Positions 6,483-16,016 of a stretch of DNA of 34,779 nt are shown here, piece after piece. Source of the stretch: Candidatus Thorarchaeota archaeon (GTDB lineage Archaea; Asgardarchaeota; Thorarchaeia; Thorarchaeales; Thorarchaeaceae); NCBI GenBank assembly GCA_004524435.1, contig SDNO01000005.1:1-34779 (forward strand). The letters are read 5' to 3'. Every line of letters starts with the position of its first letter. The stretch's first letter is position 1. The notes under the pieces were generated by a model that worked only from the letters and a program-made list of their open reading frames with translations, was not told the DNA's origin and did no database searches. A program made the translations under genes and the position numbers.

Positions 6483-9140
6483 CTATTTCATCCGACTCTT
6501 GCCTAGTACCTTCTCTATTGCAATGTCAATATTCACGGATCGACCATGATCCGACTTGCTTGGATCAACACCATCATCACCAAATCGGAACTGTACAATT
6601 CGACCAGGTGCGGTTCTAACAGTGCCGTCAGACTCAACCTTCAAGTCCTGCAACGCGGTCATCAGTCGTCGTTGCATGTATCCGGAAGTGGAAGTCCGAA
6701 CTGCAGTGTCAACCAGGCCTTCTCGACCACCTGCTGCGTGGAACCAGTATTCGATTGGATCCAGTCCGCTCTTGTAGCTCGATGTAACAAACCCGCGAGC
6801 ACGGGCACCTAGGTCACCCCTCTCAAAGTGAGGAAGTGTCCGGCCAATGTATCCTCGACTGATGCGCTCTCCACGAACTGCCTGCTGTCCGACAACGGCG
6901 GCCATCTGTGATAGGTTCAGTCTTGAACCACGAGCGCCTGTCTGTGCCATGATGACTGCAGAGTTCTCAAGGCCCAGATGCTCTCCTGCAACCTCGCCTG
7001 CAGAGTCTCGTGCTTCAGCCAGTGTGGCCATGATTCGCTGCTCGACTGTTTCGAGCAGTGTCTGACCAGGATTTGGATCCAGCTCGCCTCGTTTGTAGGT
7101 TTCAATGAGCTGGTTGACCTTTTTATCGGCCTCTTCGAGAATTATCTTGATTCTCCGGGATGCCTCCTTTGGAAGAGTCACATCATCAAGCCCCATCGAG
7201 AAGCCACGATCTGTGATTAGCCGAACAAGAAGTCGACCAACTGAGTCCATGAAATTGCGTCCTGCGGTGGAGCCCTTCTCCTTGATGATACGATGGAATA
7301 GTGAGTCGGGTTCTCCCGCGCCAAATGCCTTCTCATCTACAACACCAAACTCTAGCTCACCGTTTCGGACGACCACGTACGCGTCATATTCGCAGTCTTC
7401 CATCTTGCATACCTTGCATTTCCTGCAGATGTTGGCCTTGAAGGAGATGTTGATACCCTCAGGTATGAACATACTGAATATCTGTTTCCCAGTCCACAGC
7501 TGCACAGGCGCCTTGATAGCAGGTTCGGGAAGTTCACCCTCGAACTTCGCAGTAGCCGTTAGCTGATTCACTTGGTTCAGCGTAAACAGGCTTGACTTTC
7601 GAGTCAACAGAAATGCTGCTGAGATGTAGTCCTGTAGTGCTCCAATGATAGGACCACCATATCGTGGAGAGAGAATCTGTTCCTGAACCCTCATGAGTAC
7701 GCGTGCCTCGGCACGAGCCTCTTCAGACTGGGGTACGTGGAGATTCATCTCGTCACCATCAAAGTCTGCGTTGTAGGGTGGACAGACGAAGAGGCTCAGC
7801 CTGAAAGTTCTGTATGGCATTACCCGTACCTCATGGGCCATGATGGACATTCGGTGAAGCGAGGGCTGTCGGTTGAACAATACTATATCGCCCGAGTCAA
7901 GATGCCGTTCCACAACGAAACCAGGCTCTATAGTTTCAGCAATGGTAGTTCTATCCTTCACAAACCGTAGATCTACTCTCCGGCCATCGGTCCGAATCAA
8001 GTAGTTCGCGCCCGGGTGTCTGTCAGGACCCCTGATTACGAGCTCCTTCATCTTGTCCATGTTCCACTCCGTTGCCCGTTGTGGAATTGTGAGAATTCTA
8101 GCAATCTCCTCGGGAACTCCTACCTCGTTCATGCTGAGATTCGGATCTGGGGAGATTACTGTTCGTGCTGAAAAGTCCACACGCTTTCCGGATAGGTTGG
8201 ACCTGAATCGACCCTCCTTGCCCTTGAGGCGTTGAGCCAATGTTCGCAATGCACGACCACTTCTGTGTCTCGCTGGAGGGATACCGCTCACGCCGTTGTC
8301 GAAGTAAGTGGTCACGTGATACTGAAGCAATTCCCAGAGGTCTTCAACGATTAGCTGAGGTGCTCCAGCATCCAGGTTCTCGCGAAGGCGCTGGTTGATA
8401 CGAATAATATCGATGAGTTTGTGAGAGAGATCGTCCTCTGAGCGTACCCCCGATTCCAGTGTAATGGAGGGGCGTACTGTGACAGGTGGGACGGGTAAGA
8501 CAGTGAGAATGGCCCATTCGAGTCGTGCAGCCTGAGCATTGATACCCATGAGTCTGAAATCGTCATCTGGTATGTTCTCAAGCCGCGCACGAACATCAAT
8601 AGGTGTGAGCCGGACAGATCCAGCCTCACTGATTTCGTAGATAGAGGTTGGCTTCTCGAGTTTAATCTTGAACTGTTCAGCCTCGCAATGAGGACAGTTC
8701 TTTGCCTTGTTACCGCGTTTCAGAATCTCCTTAGAGAGGTTCGCAGTCTTCTGACCGATCTCGGGGTAACGCTTGAAGAGCTTCTCATAGTGTTCAATCT
8801 CTTCCTCACTGAGAAGAAGCCGATTGCACTCTCTGCACGTTGCTCTCAGGACCTTATAGATGACCTTGGCATAGCCCTCGTGCATCACCGGACGAGCAAG
8901 CTCGATGTGGCCGAAGTGACCAGGACAGTTGCCTACACGATTTCCACAAGTCCTGCAACGCTGACCAGGGTCGATAACGCCCAAGCGCGGATCCATGATT
9001 CCTGATTCGATGGGGTAGCCATCTTCGTCATATGTATCGGCTACCACAATCTGTGCCACAGACATCTTACGGATATCTTCGGGCGCGAGTAGTCCAAATT
9101 CAATCTCGTCAACTTTCTTAGTGCTGGCTGCGGACATCAT
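6483..9140 (-). CDS. rpoA1: DNA-directed RNA polymerase subunit A'
   Basis: A' forms the clamp, half of the active site and the bridge helix. The catalytic magnesium loop NADFDGDEMN is at residues 457-466 with Asp459, 461 and 463. The clamp zinc site is CRTCGNRVGNCPGHFGH (Cys62, 65, 72 and a following His). A second cysteine set, CRECN (102-105) with CPHC (149-152), follows, and later CRKCKVCKMEDC. At 885 residues it has the usual length. ATG at 9140 begins one base after the rpoB stop, with AAGGAG in the end of rpoB serving as its ribosome site. Confidence 0.98.
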   Translation of the reverse strand: MMSAASTKKVDEIEFGLLAPEDIRKMSVAQIVVADTYDEDGYPIESGIMDPRLGVIDPGQRCRTCGNRVGNCPGHFGHIELARPVMHEGYAKVIYKVLRATCRECNRLLLSEEEIEHYEKLFKRYPEIGQKTANLSKEILKRGNKAKNCPHCEAEQFKIKLEKPTSIYEISEAGSVRLTPIDVRARLENIPDDDFRLMGINAQAARLEWAILTVLPVPPVTVRPSITLESGVRSEDDLSHKLIDIIRINQRLRENLDAGAPQLIVEDLWELLQYHVTTYFDNGVSGIPPARHRSGRALRTLAQRLKGKEGRFRSNLSGKRVDFSARTVISPDPNLSMNEVGVPEEIARILTIPQRATEWNMDKMKELVIRGPDRHPGANYLIRTDGRRVDLRFVKDRTTIAETIEPGFVVERHLDSGDIVLFNRQPSLHRMSIMAHEVRVMPYRTFRLSLFVCPPYNADFDGDEMNLHVPQSEEARAEARVLMRVQEQILSPRYGGPIIGALQDYISAAFLLTRKSSLFTLNQVNQLTATAKFEGELPEPAIKAPVQLWTGKQIFSMFIPEGINISFKANICRKCKVCKMEDCEYDAYVVVRNGELEFGVVDEKAFGAGEPDSLFHRIIKEKGSTAGRNFMDSVGRLLVRLITDRGFSMGLDDVTLPKEASRRIKIILEEADKKVNQLIETYKRGELDPNPGQTLLETVEQRIMATLAEARDSAGEVAGEHLGLENSAVIMAQTGARGSRLNLSQMAAVVGQQAVRGERISRGYIGRTLPHFERGDLGARARGFVTSSYKSGLDPIEYWFHAAGGREGLVDTAVRTSTSGYMQRRLMTALQDLKVESDGTVRTAPGRIVQFRFGDDGVDPSKSDHGRSVNIDIAIEKVLGKSRMK

Positions 9141-9141
9141 G

Positions 9142-12100
9142 TTAGATCATCTCCTTGAGCCTGAGTCTACAGGCAAGTCCCAGCGACATCATCTCCTGGA
9201 GGAGGAGTTTGAATGCATACGATACTGTAATATTGCTCACCTTGGCGCTGGTGCCACAGATGGGGCAATATGTCATGTCCTTGTTCCTGTCATAGACTCC
9301 GATGAGGCCACACTCCTCACAGACGAGCATGCTGCTCTTGTCCGACTCGTCCAAGAGTCGGCCCTTCAGAAGGATTGCAGCTCCATGGCCAATCAGGACG
9401 TCGCGCTCCATCTCGCCGAATCTGAGTCCACCCTCTCTGGCACGGCCCTCTGTGGGCTGCCTCGTGAGGATTTGGACTGGACCACGGGCACGAGCGTGAA
9501 TCTTGTCAGCCACCATGTGGTGAAGTTTCTGATAGTAGATTACACCGACGAAGATGTCGGTCGTGAGTTTCTCTCCTGTAATTCCAGAGTACATGGTTTC
9601 GCGACCATTGTACTGAAGACCGTGATCGTGCAACTGGTCAAACAATTCTTGTTCAGTCACACCACAGAAGGGAGTGGCATCTTCTTGACTGCCCTTCATG
9701 CATGCTGCCTTGCCGGCAATCATCTCAAGAATCTGACCAATGGTCATTCGGCTTGGGATAGCATGAGGATTGATTATCAGGTCCGGAACAACACCGTCCT
9801 CTGTGAAAGGCACATCCTGCTGGGGCACAATGTATCCAATGACGCCCTTCTGTCCATGTCGCGAGGCATACTTATCACCCAGCTCAGGCACTCGCAAGTC
9901 ACGTACCTTTACCTTCACAAGACGGTTTCCATCAATGGTTTCTGTGAGAATGACACTGTCGACAACACCTGATTCGCCATGCCTCACTGCAACGGAGGTC
10001 TCGCGGCGGTTTGGTGAAGCAATCTCAAACTCTGAGTATTCTTCAAGGAAACGCGGTGGAGAGGTCCGTCCGATAAGGACATCGCCGCCTTGTACCTCAA
10101 CCTCAGTTTCGATGATTCCATCTTCACCAAGATTGCGATATGACTCCGACGCTCTGTAACCACGTACACTGCGTTCGGGAATCTCAAACCGGTCTTCTTG
10201 ACCACCTGGATACTTCCGCTCTTCGCTTTCATATACACGAGCAAAGGTGCTTCTGCCCAGACCTCGTTCGATAGAGGCCTTGTTCATTATCAGGGCATCT
10301 TCTATGTTGTAGCCCTCGAAAGACAGAATTGCAACAACGAAGTTCTGTCCCGCCGGCCGTTCCTCGTAGCCAATCGAGTCCATCGCACGAGTCTTGACTA
10401 GCGGTATCTGAGGATAGTGGAAGAAGTGTGAACGTGTATCTGCACGATACTTGAAGTTTGAAGCGGGTACACCCACCGATTGTTTTGCCATTCCTGCCAT
10501 GTAGACGTTTCGCGGAGACTGGTTCCGTTCGGGGAAGGGAATCAGAGCTGCAGAGATGCCGAGAATAGTAGCAGGGACTATCTCGAGGTGTGAGGTGTTG
10601 GGCCCAATCTCTTCAGGACCCATCGCAATCAGTGCGTTCTCTTCCTCTTCTGCGTCCAGAAACTCAACGATTCCGTTCCGCAGGAGGTCAGGAAATGTCC
10701 ATTCGCCGTCGTTGATCATACGAAGATGTTCATCTGTAAGACGACTTCGACCGTTCTCCACGACAATCAGTGGTCGTCTGACGCGTCCTGCGTCGCAGTT
10801 GACCTGTACTTCGTGAGTACCATCATAATAGGCGATGTTTACTTCTGAGTCAGTCTCTCCAGCACGGCGCTTCTGACGAATAGTCTTAGCAAGAACCTGA
10901 GGTGCTGGATGTACGCCTACCAGTCTGCCATTGAGAAAGACATCAGCCCATTTCGAGTCTCTCTTGCCCTTGAGTTGTTCAATGGGTTCAACTTCTGCAT
11001 TGAGCATCGTGCGTTCAACGGCCTCTTCATCGGTACCCACCGAGATGTAGGCCATCATTGCGATGTTCTTCACCAGACCACAATTGGGACCTTCAGGAGT
11101 TTCATTAGGACATATCTTACCCCAGTGAGTCGAGTGAAGGTCTCGGGCCTCGAAGTGAGGTTGCGACCTTGACAGGGGTGAAACAACCCTTCGTAGGTGT
11201 GAGAGTGAGGATATGTAATTGGTCCGATCAAGTAGTTGCGATACTCCAGCCTTCCCGCCAACCCAATTGCCCGTAGCAAGCGCATGCTTCAGTCGCTGAG
11301 TAATGACATCGGCACGGACAGCCGTTCGAATGTTTGGTTTTCTTCCACGGACTGCGGTGCGTTCAAGCTGGTACTTGATATCCCTTGTAAGCGAGTACAA
11401 AGCCACTCTGAACAGGGACATCAATAAATCTCCAGAGAGTTTCAGTCGCTTGTTTGCATAGTGGTCCTTATCATCGGGCTGTCGTTTATTGAGTACAAGC
11501 TGAAGGAGCCTCTCCACCATCTGACCGAGGTAGTAGGCCTTCTTGAGACGGTGGTCTTCTTCTGTACCGACGTGAGGTAGAAGATATCGGTCTAGGACTT
11601 TCTCGGCTCTTGCCAGGCGATAGTCCTTTGTCTGACCTACAGCGACTCGTTTTCCAAGAAAGTCAAGCGCGTTTTCCAGCGTAGACCCTTCCTCGTCGTC
11701 CATCGTGACATTGATTGGCTGAGCCTGCTCGATTGTCACAATGAGTTCATTGCGAATCTCATCATCGTCGGAGATCACATCAACAATCTCTCTGTCAGAC
11801 TCTAGACCCAGAGCCTTCATGAGAATTGCAAGAGGAATCTTCCCGGGTACGGATGGAAACGAAACGCGAAGCTCTCCAGTCTTCTTTCGCTCAATGGTGA
11901 CAGGTGCACGGAATCCACGTGATGTTGAGAAGACCTTAGCAACGTGGGTGTAGCTAGAGCTCTTGCTGGCCTCTTCAATCAGGATTCGGTTGGGAGCAAG
12001 ATCTTCTTGGGTGACAAGAACGCGCTCAGACCCGTTGATGATGAAATAACCACCAGGGTCCTTTGGGTCCTCGCCATACTTGATAAGTTCTCCATCAGAC

Positions 12101-12507
12101 ATGTCATGGAGAAGACACTTCTCGCTTCGAAGCATAATCGGTAAATCACCGATGTAGATGCGAAGCGTTTCCATTCGAGTTGTGACAGAGCCTTCTTTCC
12201 GAACGGGCGTCATATGGAGGTACAACTTGCTTGCATAGGTCAAGTTGCGAATACGTGCCTCGTTAGGATAGAGGGGATGTTCACTGCCGTCTGCTTCTCG
12301 GACGGAAGGGCTCTCGATCTCTATCTCACCGAGGTCTACATAGTAACCTTCTACTTTCGGATTCAGTCGAGCAACACTATCAACTACTTGCTGCAATTCG
12401 TGTTTCACGAATCGATTGAAGGAGTCTAGATGCTGTCCAACAAGACCTCTGTCTCTGAAATACGCTTCAATTACTGGCCAATACTTCTGGCGCTCTTCGA
12501 CACCCAA
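9142..12507 (-). CDS. rpoB: DNA-directed RNA polymerase subunit B (undivided)
   Basis: This is the second-largest subunit, supplying the other half of the catalytic centre and the wall. At 1121 residues it is one chain, unlike the B'/B'' split of many euryarchaea. Intact landmarks are GKICPNETPEGPNCGLVKN, SFEGYNIEDALIMNK, GDKYASRHGQKGVIG, the PSRMTIGQ motif and GLRFGEMERDVLIGHGA. A zinc ribbon (CEECG...CPICG) lies near residues 1070-1095. The start is TTG at 12507, with GGTGA about four bases upstream; no ATG or GTG extends the frame. The usual archaeal rpoH is not found upstream; a tRNA-Lys gene stands there. Confidence 0.97.
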   Translation of the reverse strand: MGVEERQKYWPVIEAYFRDRGLVGQHLDSFNRFVKHELQQVVDSVARLNPKVEGYYVDLGEIEIESPSVREADGSEHPLYPNEARIRNLTYASKLYLHMTPVRKEGSVTTRMETLRIYIGDLPIMLRSEKCLLHDMSDGELIKYGEDPKDPGGYFIINGSERVLVTQEDLAPNRILIEEASKSSSYTHVAKVFSTSRGFRAPVTIERKKTGELRVSFPSVPGKIPLAILMKALGLESDREIVDVISDDDEIRNELIVTIEQAQPINVTMDDEEGSTLENALDFLGKRVAVGQTKDYRLARAEKVLDRYLLPHVGTEEDHRLKKAYYLGQMVERLLQLVLNKRQPDDKDHYANKRLKLSGDLLMSLFRVALYSLTRDIKYQLERTAVRGRKPNIRTAVRADVITQRLKHALATGNWVGGKAGVSQLLDRTNYISSLSHLRRVVSPLSRSQPHFEARDLHSTHWGKICPNETPEGPNCGLVKNIAMMAYISVGTDEEAVERTMLNAEVEPIEQLKGKRDSKWADVFLNGRLVGVHPAPQVLAKTIRQKRRAGETDSEVNIAYYDGTHEVQVNCDAGRVRRPLIVVENGRSRLTDEHLRMINDGEWTFPDLLRNGIVEFLDAEEEENALIAMGPEEIGPNTSHLEIVPATILGISAALIPFPERNQSPRNVYMAGMAKQSVGVPASNFKYRADTRSHFFHYPQIPLVKTRAMDSIGYEERPAGQNFVVAILSFEGYNIEDALIMNKASIERGLGRSTFARVYESEERKYPGGQEDRFEIPERSVRGYRASESYRNLGEDGIIETEVEVQGGDVLIGRTSPPRFLEEYSEFEIASPNRRETSVAVRHGESGVVDSVILTETIDGNRLVKVKVRDLRVPELGDKYASRHGQKGVIGYIVPQQDVPFTEDGVVPDLIINPHAIPSRMTIGQILEMIAGKAACMKGSQEDATPFCGVTEQELFDQLHDHGLQYNGRETMYSGITGEKLTTDIFVGVIYYQKLHHMVADKIHARARGPVQILTRQPTEGRAREGGLRFGEMERDVLIGHGAAILLKGRLLDESDKSSMLVCEECGLIGVYDRNKDMTYCPICGTSAKVSNITVSYAFKLLLQEMMSLGLACRLRLKEMI

Positions 12508-12593
12508 CTTGTCACCACACCCTGATGGAGGACGGGGGAACTACTGCGAGCATGGATGCTTCCCAACGCATGAACCCAGAAAATTCCGAGCTC

Positions 12594-12605
12594 GTCATAT
12601 ACCGC
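12594..12605 (-). promoter_or_regulatory. Candidate promoter of the rpo operon
   Basis: CGGTATATGACG on the minus strand lies between tRNA-Lys and rpoB. Transcription would start near 12570, leaving a leader of about 60 bases before TTG at 12507. Read-through from the tRNA is the alternative. Confidence 0.35.
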
Positions 12606-12661
12606 AATAGCCGCCCCGTTTGTTCTGCTCTTGCAGCTCCCCTTCCCATCCACTGGGACTG

Positions 12662-12738
12662 TGGCGGGCTCGGCGGGATTTGAACCCGCGGCCGTCAGGT
12701 TAAAAGCCTGCTGCGCTACCTAGCTGCGCCACGAGCCC
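12662..12738 (-). tRNA. tRNA-Lys (anticodon UUU)
   Basis: The acceptor GGGCTCG pairs with CGAGCCC, the discriminator is G and CCA is encoded (12664-12662). The anticodon loop is CTTTTAA inside a GCAGG/CCTGA-region arm, giving UUU. The T arm has GTTCAAATC. There is no intron. Confidence 0.95.
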
Positions 12739-13109
12739 GAGCATCAATGCGTACCATAGTGTGACGCGTGCATCCAGAGCCCATGTAACATCATGTCTTG
12801 TCTGTACTGTCAGTTATGGTCATGCATGGATGGGAAGCAGTACCTGCCTGAGCAACCGACGAAAATTCTGAGGGCATAAAAGGGTTCCGATAAAACGAAG
12901 ATATGGTCTATCCTCTGCAGAGGCTATGCGGAAACAAGCCGTAGAATGTATGGGTCATGGTTCTGTAAAAAGGTTATGTTGCTGGATTGACTCTGAGTTG
13001 GAAGGCTTGGAGCTGGATCTCGGGTAAGGCATGGTCCGACAACTTTAATAGATTAACGAGAAACGACCGAATCAGCTCGTCAGTCTACCGAGATTACGAG
13101 CTAAGAATA
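12739..13109. other. Spacer between two tRNA genes
   Basis: I find no convincing gene in these 371 bases. There are two promoter-like boxes on the + strand: GCATAAAAGG near 12875-12885 and CTTTAATAG near 13042-13050. The second could serve tRNA-Asp, though it is about 65 bases upstream of it. No box C/D motif or long open frame is visible. Confidence 0.5.
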
Positions 13110-13217
13110 GCCCCTGTAGTGTAGTTCGGCCTAGCATCCGAGACTGTCAAGCCTTGGCGCTTGCTGTCTTGGAGCAGACCTCTCGGGACCCGGGTTCGAA
13201 TCCCGGCGGGGGCGCCA
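13110..13217 (+). tRNA. tRNA-Asp (anticodon GUC) with intron
   Basis: The acceptor GCCCCTG pairs with CGGGGGC; the discriminator G and CCA are encoded. The anticodon stem CGAGA/TCTCG encloses CTGTCA, a 30-base insertion after position 37, and C38. The T arm CCGGG-TTCGAAT-CCCGG is perfect. Removing the intron restores the standard CTGTCAC anticodon loop. Confidence 0.94.
13150..13179 (+). other. Archaeal tRNA intron (30 nt)
   Basis: The intron sits between positions 37 and 38, the canonical archaeal site. The central helix pairs CUGU (13144-13147) with GCAG (13174-13177). Three-base bulges CAA (13148-13150) and ACC (13178-13180) are cut after their second base. The outer helix is short and imperfect (C52-G72 and C53-G71 by last two digits of coordinate), so it is a relaxed form of the bulge-helix-bulge. 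Confidence 0.85.
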
Positions 13218-13503
13218 TCTCTTCTTCTTCATGATCAGATACTCTATGTATCAGCTAGGATGTCGGAGATAGTCGCCGTAGTCAGCATCATCTGTGTCTG
13301 TACCGTCTAGAAGACTATCTACTAACTGATTCTTGGTCATCTCTCGTAGCGATGTGATGGTTTCCTGCGGGCGAAAGGTGGACTCTTGCATGAATGAGGT
13401 GGAAAAAAAACAGCCCCATAGGGATATGTTCCACAACAGAAGAGAAATAGAATGTCTTCTCACCGCGAGCCAAATAAGGAGCCGTCAGCATCTCATTGAA
13501 ACC

Positions 13504-13971
13504 ATGTTGTCGTGTATCAGACAGCTGTTCGAGTACAATATCGCACAACGAAGACGAATTCTGAAGCTGCTTGAACAGGTTGATAGAGAGGACCTTACAA
13601 GAGGACTTGGAGTGGGCTGGGGTTCGATACATGGAATACTGGTTCACCTGATGAACACGGAGATTTACTGGATCGATACGGTCCTGCGTGGTGTTGAAAC
13701 AGAGAGGGTTCTCTCAGAAGAGTGTGAAGATATGGACGCGATCTCAAAGCACTGGAGTAGAGTTGAGGAGAACACTAGGAATCTGTTGTCGGATGTGAAT
13801 GAGGCCTATCTTCAGAATGTTCAGAGTGTGAGGTGGGACGGGACCATAATCAGTTTCACTGTTGCAAAGGCACTCTTACACGTGGCGACACATGAGATTC
13901 ATCATCGAGGGCTAGTAATAGGACTGTTAAGGCAGATGGGGTATGATCCACCAGATGTGAATATGCTGTAG
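13504..13971 (+). CDS. DinB-like (YfiT/DinB fold) protein
   Basis: The 155-residue product fits the DinB/YfiT four-helix bundle, which carries a metal site of three histidines and often acts as a thiol-dependent transferase or a hydrolase. Visible family features are QLFEYNIAQRRRILKLLEQV at the start, GILVHLMNTEIYWI (first His region) and HEIHHRGLVIGLLRQMG at the end (second and third His). The frame is open to 13333, but the extra 57 residues are not DinB-like. ATG at 13504 gives the usual family length. No strong ribosome site is seen; AATAAG near 13474 could be a weak TATA box for a leaderless message. The next gene follows after 9 bases. Confidence 0.75.
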   Translation: MLSCIRQLFEYNIAQRRRILKLLEQVDREDLTRGLGVGWGSIHGILVHLMNTEIYWIDTVLRGVETERVLSEECEDMDAISKHWSRVEENTRNLLSDVNEAYLQNVQSVRWDGTIISFTVAKALLHVATHEIHHRGLVIGLLRQMGYDPPDVNML

Positions 13972-13980
13972 AGGTGAGTG

Positions 13981-14979
13981 ATGATGACAACTGAGTTTCT
14001 TAGTTCATGCTACAGGGCTATGATAGACCAGGACCAAGCAATTCTGAGAACAATGAGCACTATTCCGAAGGGCGAAGAGCAAAGACTGGAGGATGCCAGA
14101 CAGGTGATTCTGACAGGGGCAGGAGATTCCTTGGCGGTAGCAGAGTACGGAGCTTGGGTAATGCAGGAGGTTGGGATTCACGCCATTGCCATAACACCAA
14201 CCGTTCTTAACCGCCTGTCTCTCTCCCCAGAGGATCTCGTAGTCGGAATCACGGCCTCAGGGAGAAGCCTATCCACTATTCATGCGCTGGAGCATATGAC
14301 GAATCAAGGAATCAGGCCGGTAGTTCTGACAGATGACCCGGAAGGGAATGCAGCGAGTCTCACAGATATTCAGTGGAGCACGCAGGCAGGAGTTGACACC
14401 TACAACATCATTCCAACGGCCCCCACAACAACAGCAATGGGCTTCCTACTGGGCCTTGTATCACGGTTGGATGATAGATACAATGAGGGAATCAGGTTGT
14501 TCCTTGATGGCCTGCCGTCAATCATGGACTGGGCGGAATCTGTGGGGCAGGAGATTGCACAGGGAATCAGCTTACAGGGAGTAGTATGTCTGCTATCAGA
14601 GGGGGCTAATCTTGCCACGGCACATATTGGGGCGATGAAACTGAATGAGGGGGCGCTTGTACGCGGAGTTGTTGTTCTGCGCGAAGAGTTCGAGCATCAT
14701 GGAAATCTACCATCTCGAGATGAAGACTTCATCATTCTGATCAGTGATTCACCAAGGATGCGGGAAGATTCCCAGTACATGCACGTGCTCACCGAAACCC
14801 TTGAACTTACTGCCTACAATCAGTATCTGCCCGAGAAGTTTCGGATAGAAACACCTGCAGTTCAAGCTCTGGCGAATACGATTGTCATGCAGATGATGGG
14901 ATACTATCTGATTCTTGAGCATAATCCGGAAATGGAATGGTTTAGGATGCCCAATGCTAAGGCCTTCAGAATCTATTGA
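13981..14979 (+). CDS. SIS-domain sugar isomerase-like protein
   Basis: Double SIS (sugar isomerase) domains bind phosphosugars, as in the isomerase half of GlmS and in AgaS. The first domain shows VILTGAGDSLAVAEYGAWV, then VVGITASGRSLSTIHALEH, the Ser/Thr-rich phosphosugar loop. The second shows VVCLLSEGANLATAHIGAMK followed by LNEGALVRG, where GlmS relatives bind substrate. No glutaminase domain is present, so it is not a full GlmS. Three tandem start codons (GTG 13978, ATG 13981, ATG 13984) follow GAGGTG at 13971-13976, and 13984 has the best spacing. It probably shares a transcript with the DinB-like gene. Confidence 0.8.
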   Translation: MMTTEFLSSCYRAMIDQDQAILRTMSTIPKGEEQRLEDARQVILTGAGDSLAVAEYGAWVMQEVGIHAIAITPTVLNRLSLSPEDLVVGITASGRSLSTIHALEHMTNQGIRPVVLTDDPEGNAASLTDIQWSTQAGVDTYNIIPTAPTTTAMGFLLGLVSRLDDRYNEGIRLFLDGLPSIMDWAESVGQEIAQGISLQGVVCLLSEGANLATAHIGAMKLNEGALVRGVVVLREEFEHHGNLPSRDEDFIILISDSPRMREDSQYMHVLTETLELTAYNQYLPEKFRIETPAVQALANTIVMQMMGYYLILEHNPEMEWFRMPNAKAFRIY

Positions 14980-15040
14980 AGTTTCGACTGTCTTGCGATA
15001 AGGCAAAAGGTAACATATCGCTACTGAGCTGGATACACAG

Positions 15041-16012
15041 ATGAAAGTGATTGAGATACTCTCAATGATAGATGACCCATCGAAACGAGGGGAAGTTGCA
15101 GACTATATCAATAATCATGAGAGTGAATACTCCAAACTGATTGATGCTGCGTTCTCTCAATCAGCTGATGGGATGGAAGAAACAAGGAGAAGACTGCTTG
15201 ACCTTGTGGATCTCCTGAATCAGCGGATTGCGACAGAGATTATCGAGCATGCAATATTTGATACAGACGCCAATATCAGAATCAGAGGGCTAAAAGCGGC
15301 CTATAGAAACATGGTAGATATACTGAATGAAGAGCTTCTCTGTATCCTTGACGATAGAAAATCCGACTTCGAGGCTCGGAAGTGGATTGTTCATATTCTT
15401 GCTACAACAGACTCGGAAACCTTTGGCCGTAGGCTTAGATCGCTTGCACGAAACCACGATGAAGGTATTGAGATTCGCAAAGAAGCAATCTTTGCATTGA
15501 CCAATGTTGCTGATGATGAGAGTCTAGGTACATTGTGCGCTGTCTTAGGAGATAGCGAGGTAGAGATTCGTCGGTCGGGGGCGTGGGCGTTGAGTAAGCT
15601 TGGCGATAATAGTACTATCAACTGCCTCTTTGCAGCGCTTGAAGATGAGGACTCCAAGGTTAGGGACTGGGCCATCCGTGCACTGCGTGACATGGATGAT
15701 GCAAGAGCCCTTCAGGGGCTGGCTGATGCACTTCACAGTGTGGAACCTGAAGAGCAGATTCGAATGATACGACTTGTTGTTGAGAAGCGTTCAGAGATCA
15801 TTCTTCGTGCCATTGCTGAGCTCCTCAGTTCACCGGATACAGAGGTCCGACGAGTCGCAGCATGGGCAATGGGAGTATCACCATATCCTCCTGCTGCAGG
15901 AAGCCTTGAGGCACTATCGGATGATGAGGATGAACAGACGAGGTATTATGCTAAGGCAGCATTGCGGCGTCTGGGCAGCGTAGACCCCTCTGACTTCGGA
16001 CTCGTTCTGTGA
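15041..16012 (+). CDS. HEAT-repeat protein
   Basis: The 323 residues are built of about seven helical HEAT/PBS-lyase-type repeats. Clear examples are GIEIRKEAIFALTNVADDES, VEIRRSGAWALSKLGDNST, SKVRDWAIRALRDMDDARA and TEVRRVAAWAMGVSPYPPAA. Such proteins are scaffolds that bind partner proteins or, in cyanobacteria, bilins; no enzyme motif is present. The ATG start has ACATAT about 25 bases upstream, so the message may be leaderless. It converges on the SDR gene with only four bases between stops. Confidence 0.85.
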   Translation: MKVIEILSMIDDPSKRGEVADYINNHESEYSKLIDAAFSQSADGMEETRRRLLDLVDLLNQRIATEIIEHAIFDTDANIRIRGLKAAYRNMVDILNEELLCILDDRKSDFEARKWIVHILATTDSETFGRRLRSLARNHDEGIEIRKEAIFALTNVADDESLGTLCAVLGDSEVEIRRSGAWALSKLGDNSTINCLFAALEDEDSKVRDWAIRALRDMDDARALQGLADALHSVEPEEQIRMIRLVVEKRSEIILRAIAELLSSPDTEVRRVAAWAMGVSPYPPAAGSLEALSDDEDEQTRYYAKAALRRLGSVDPSDFGLVL

Positions 16013-16016
16013 ACTA

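Noticed and set aside
9121-9972. Long + strand ORF opposite rpoB
   Set aside because: It is antisense to highly conserved rpoB sequence and has no features of its own.
12471-12653. Minus-strand ORF as a possible rpoH
   Set aside because: The translation has none of the RpoH motifs and overlaps the rpoB start in another frame.
13333-13503. N-terminal extension of the DinB-like protein
   Set aside because: The 57 residues are not DinB-like and the normal family start aligns with ATG 13504.
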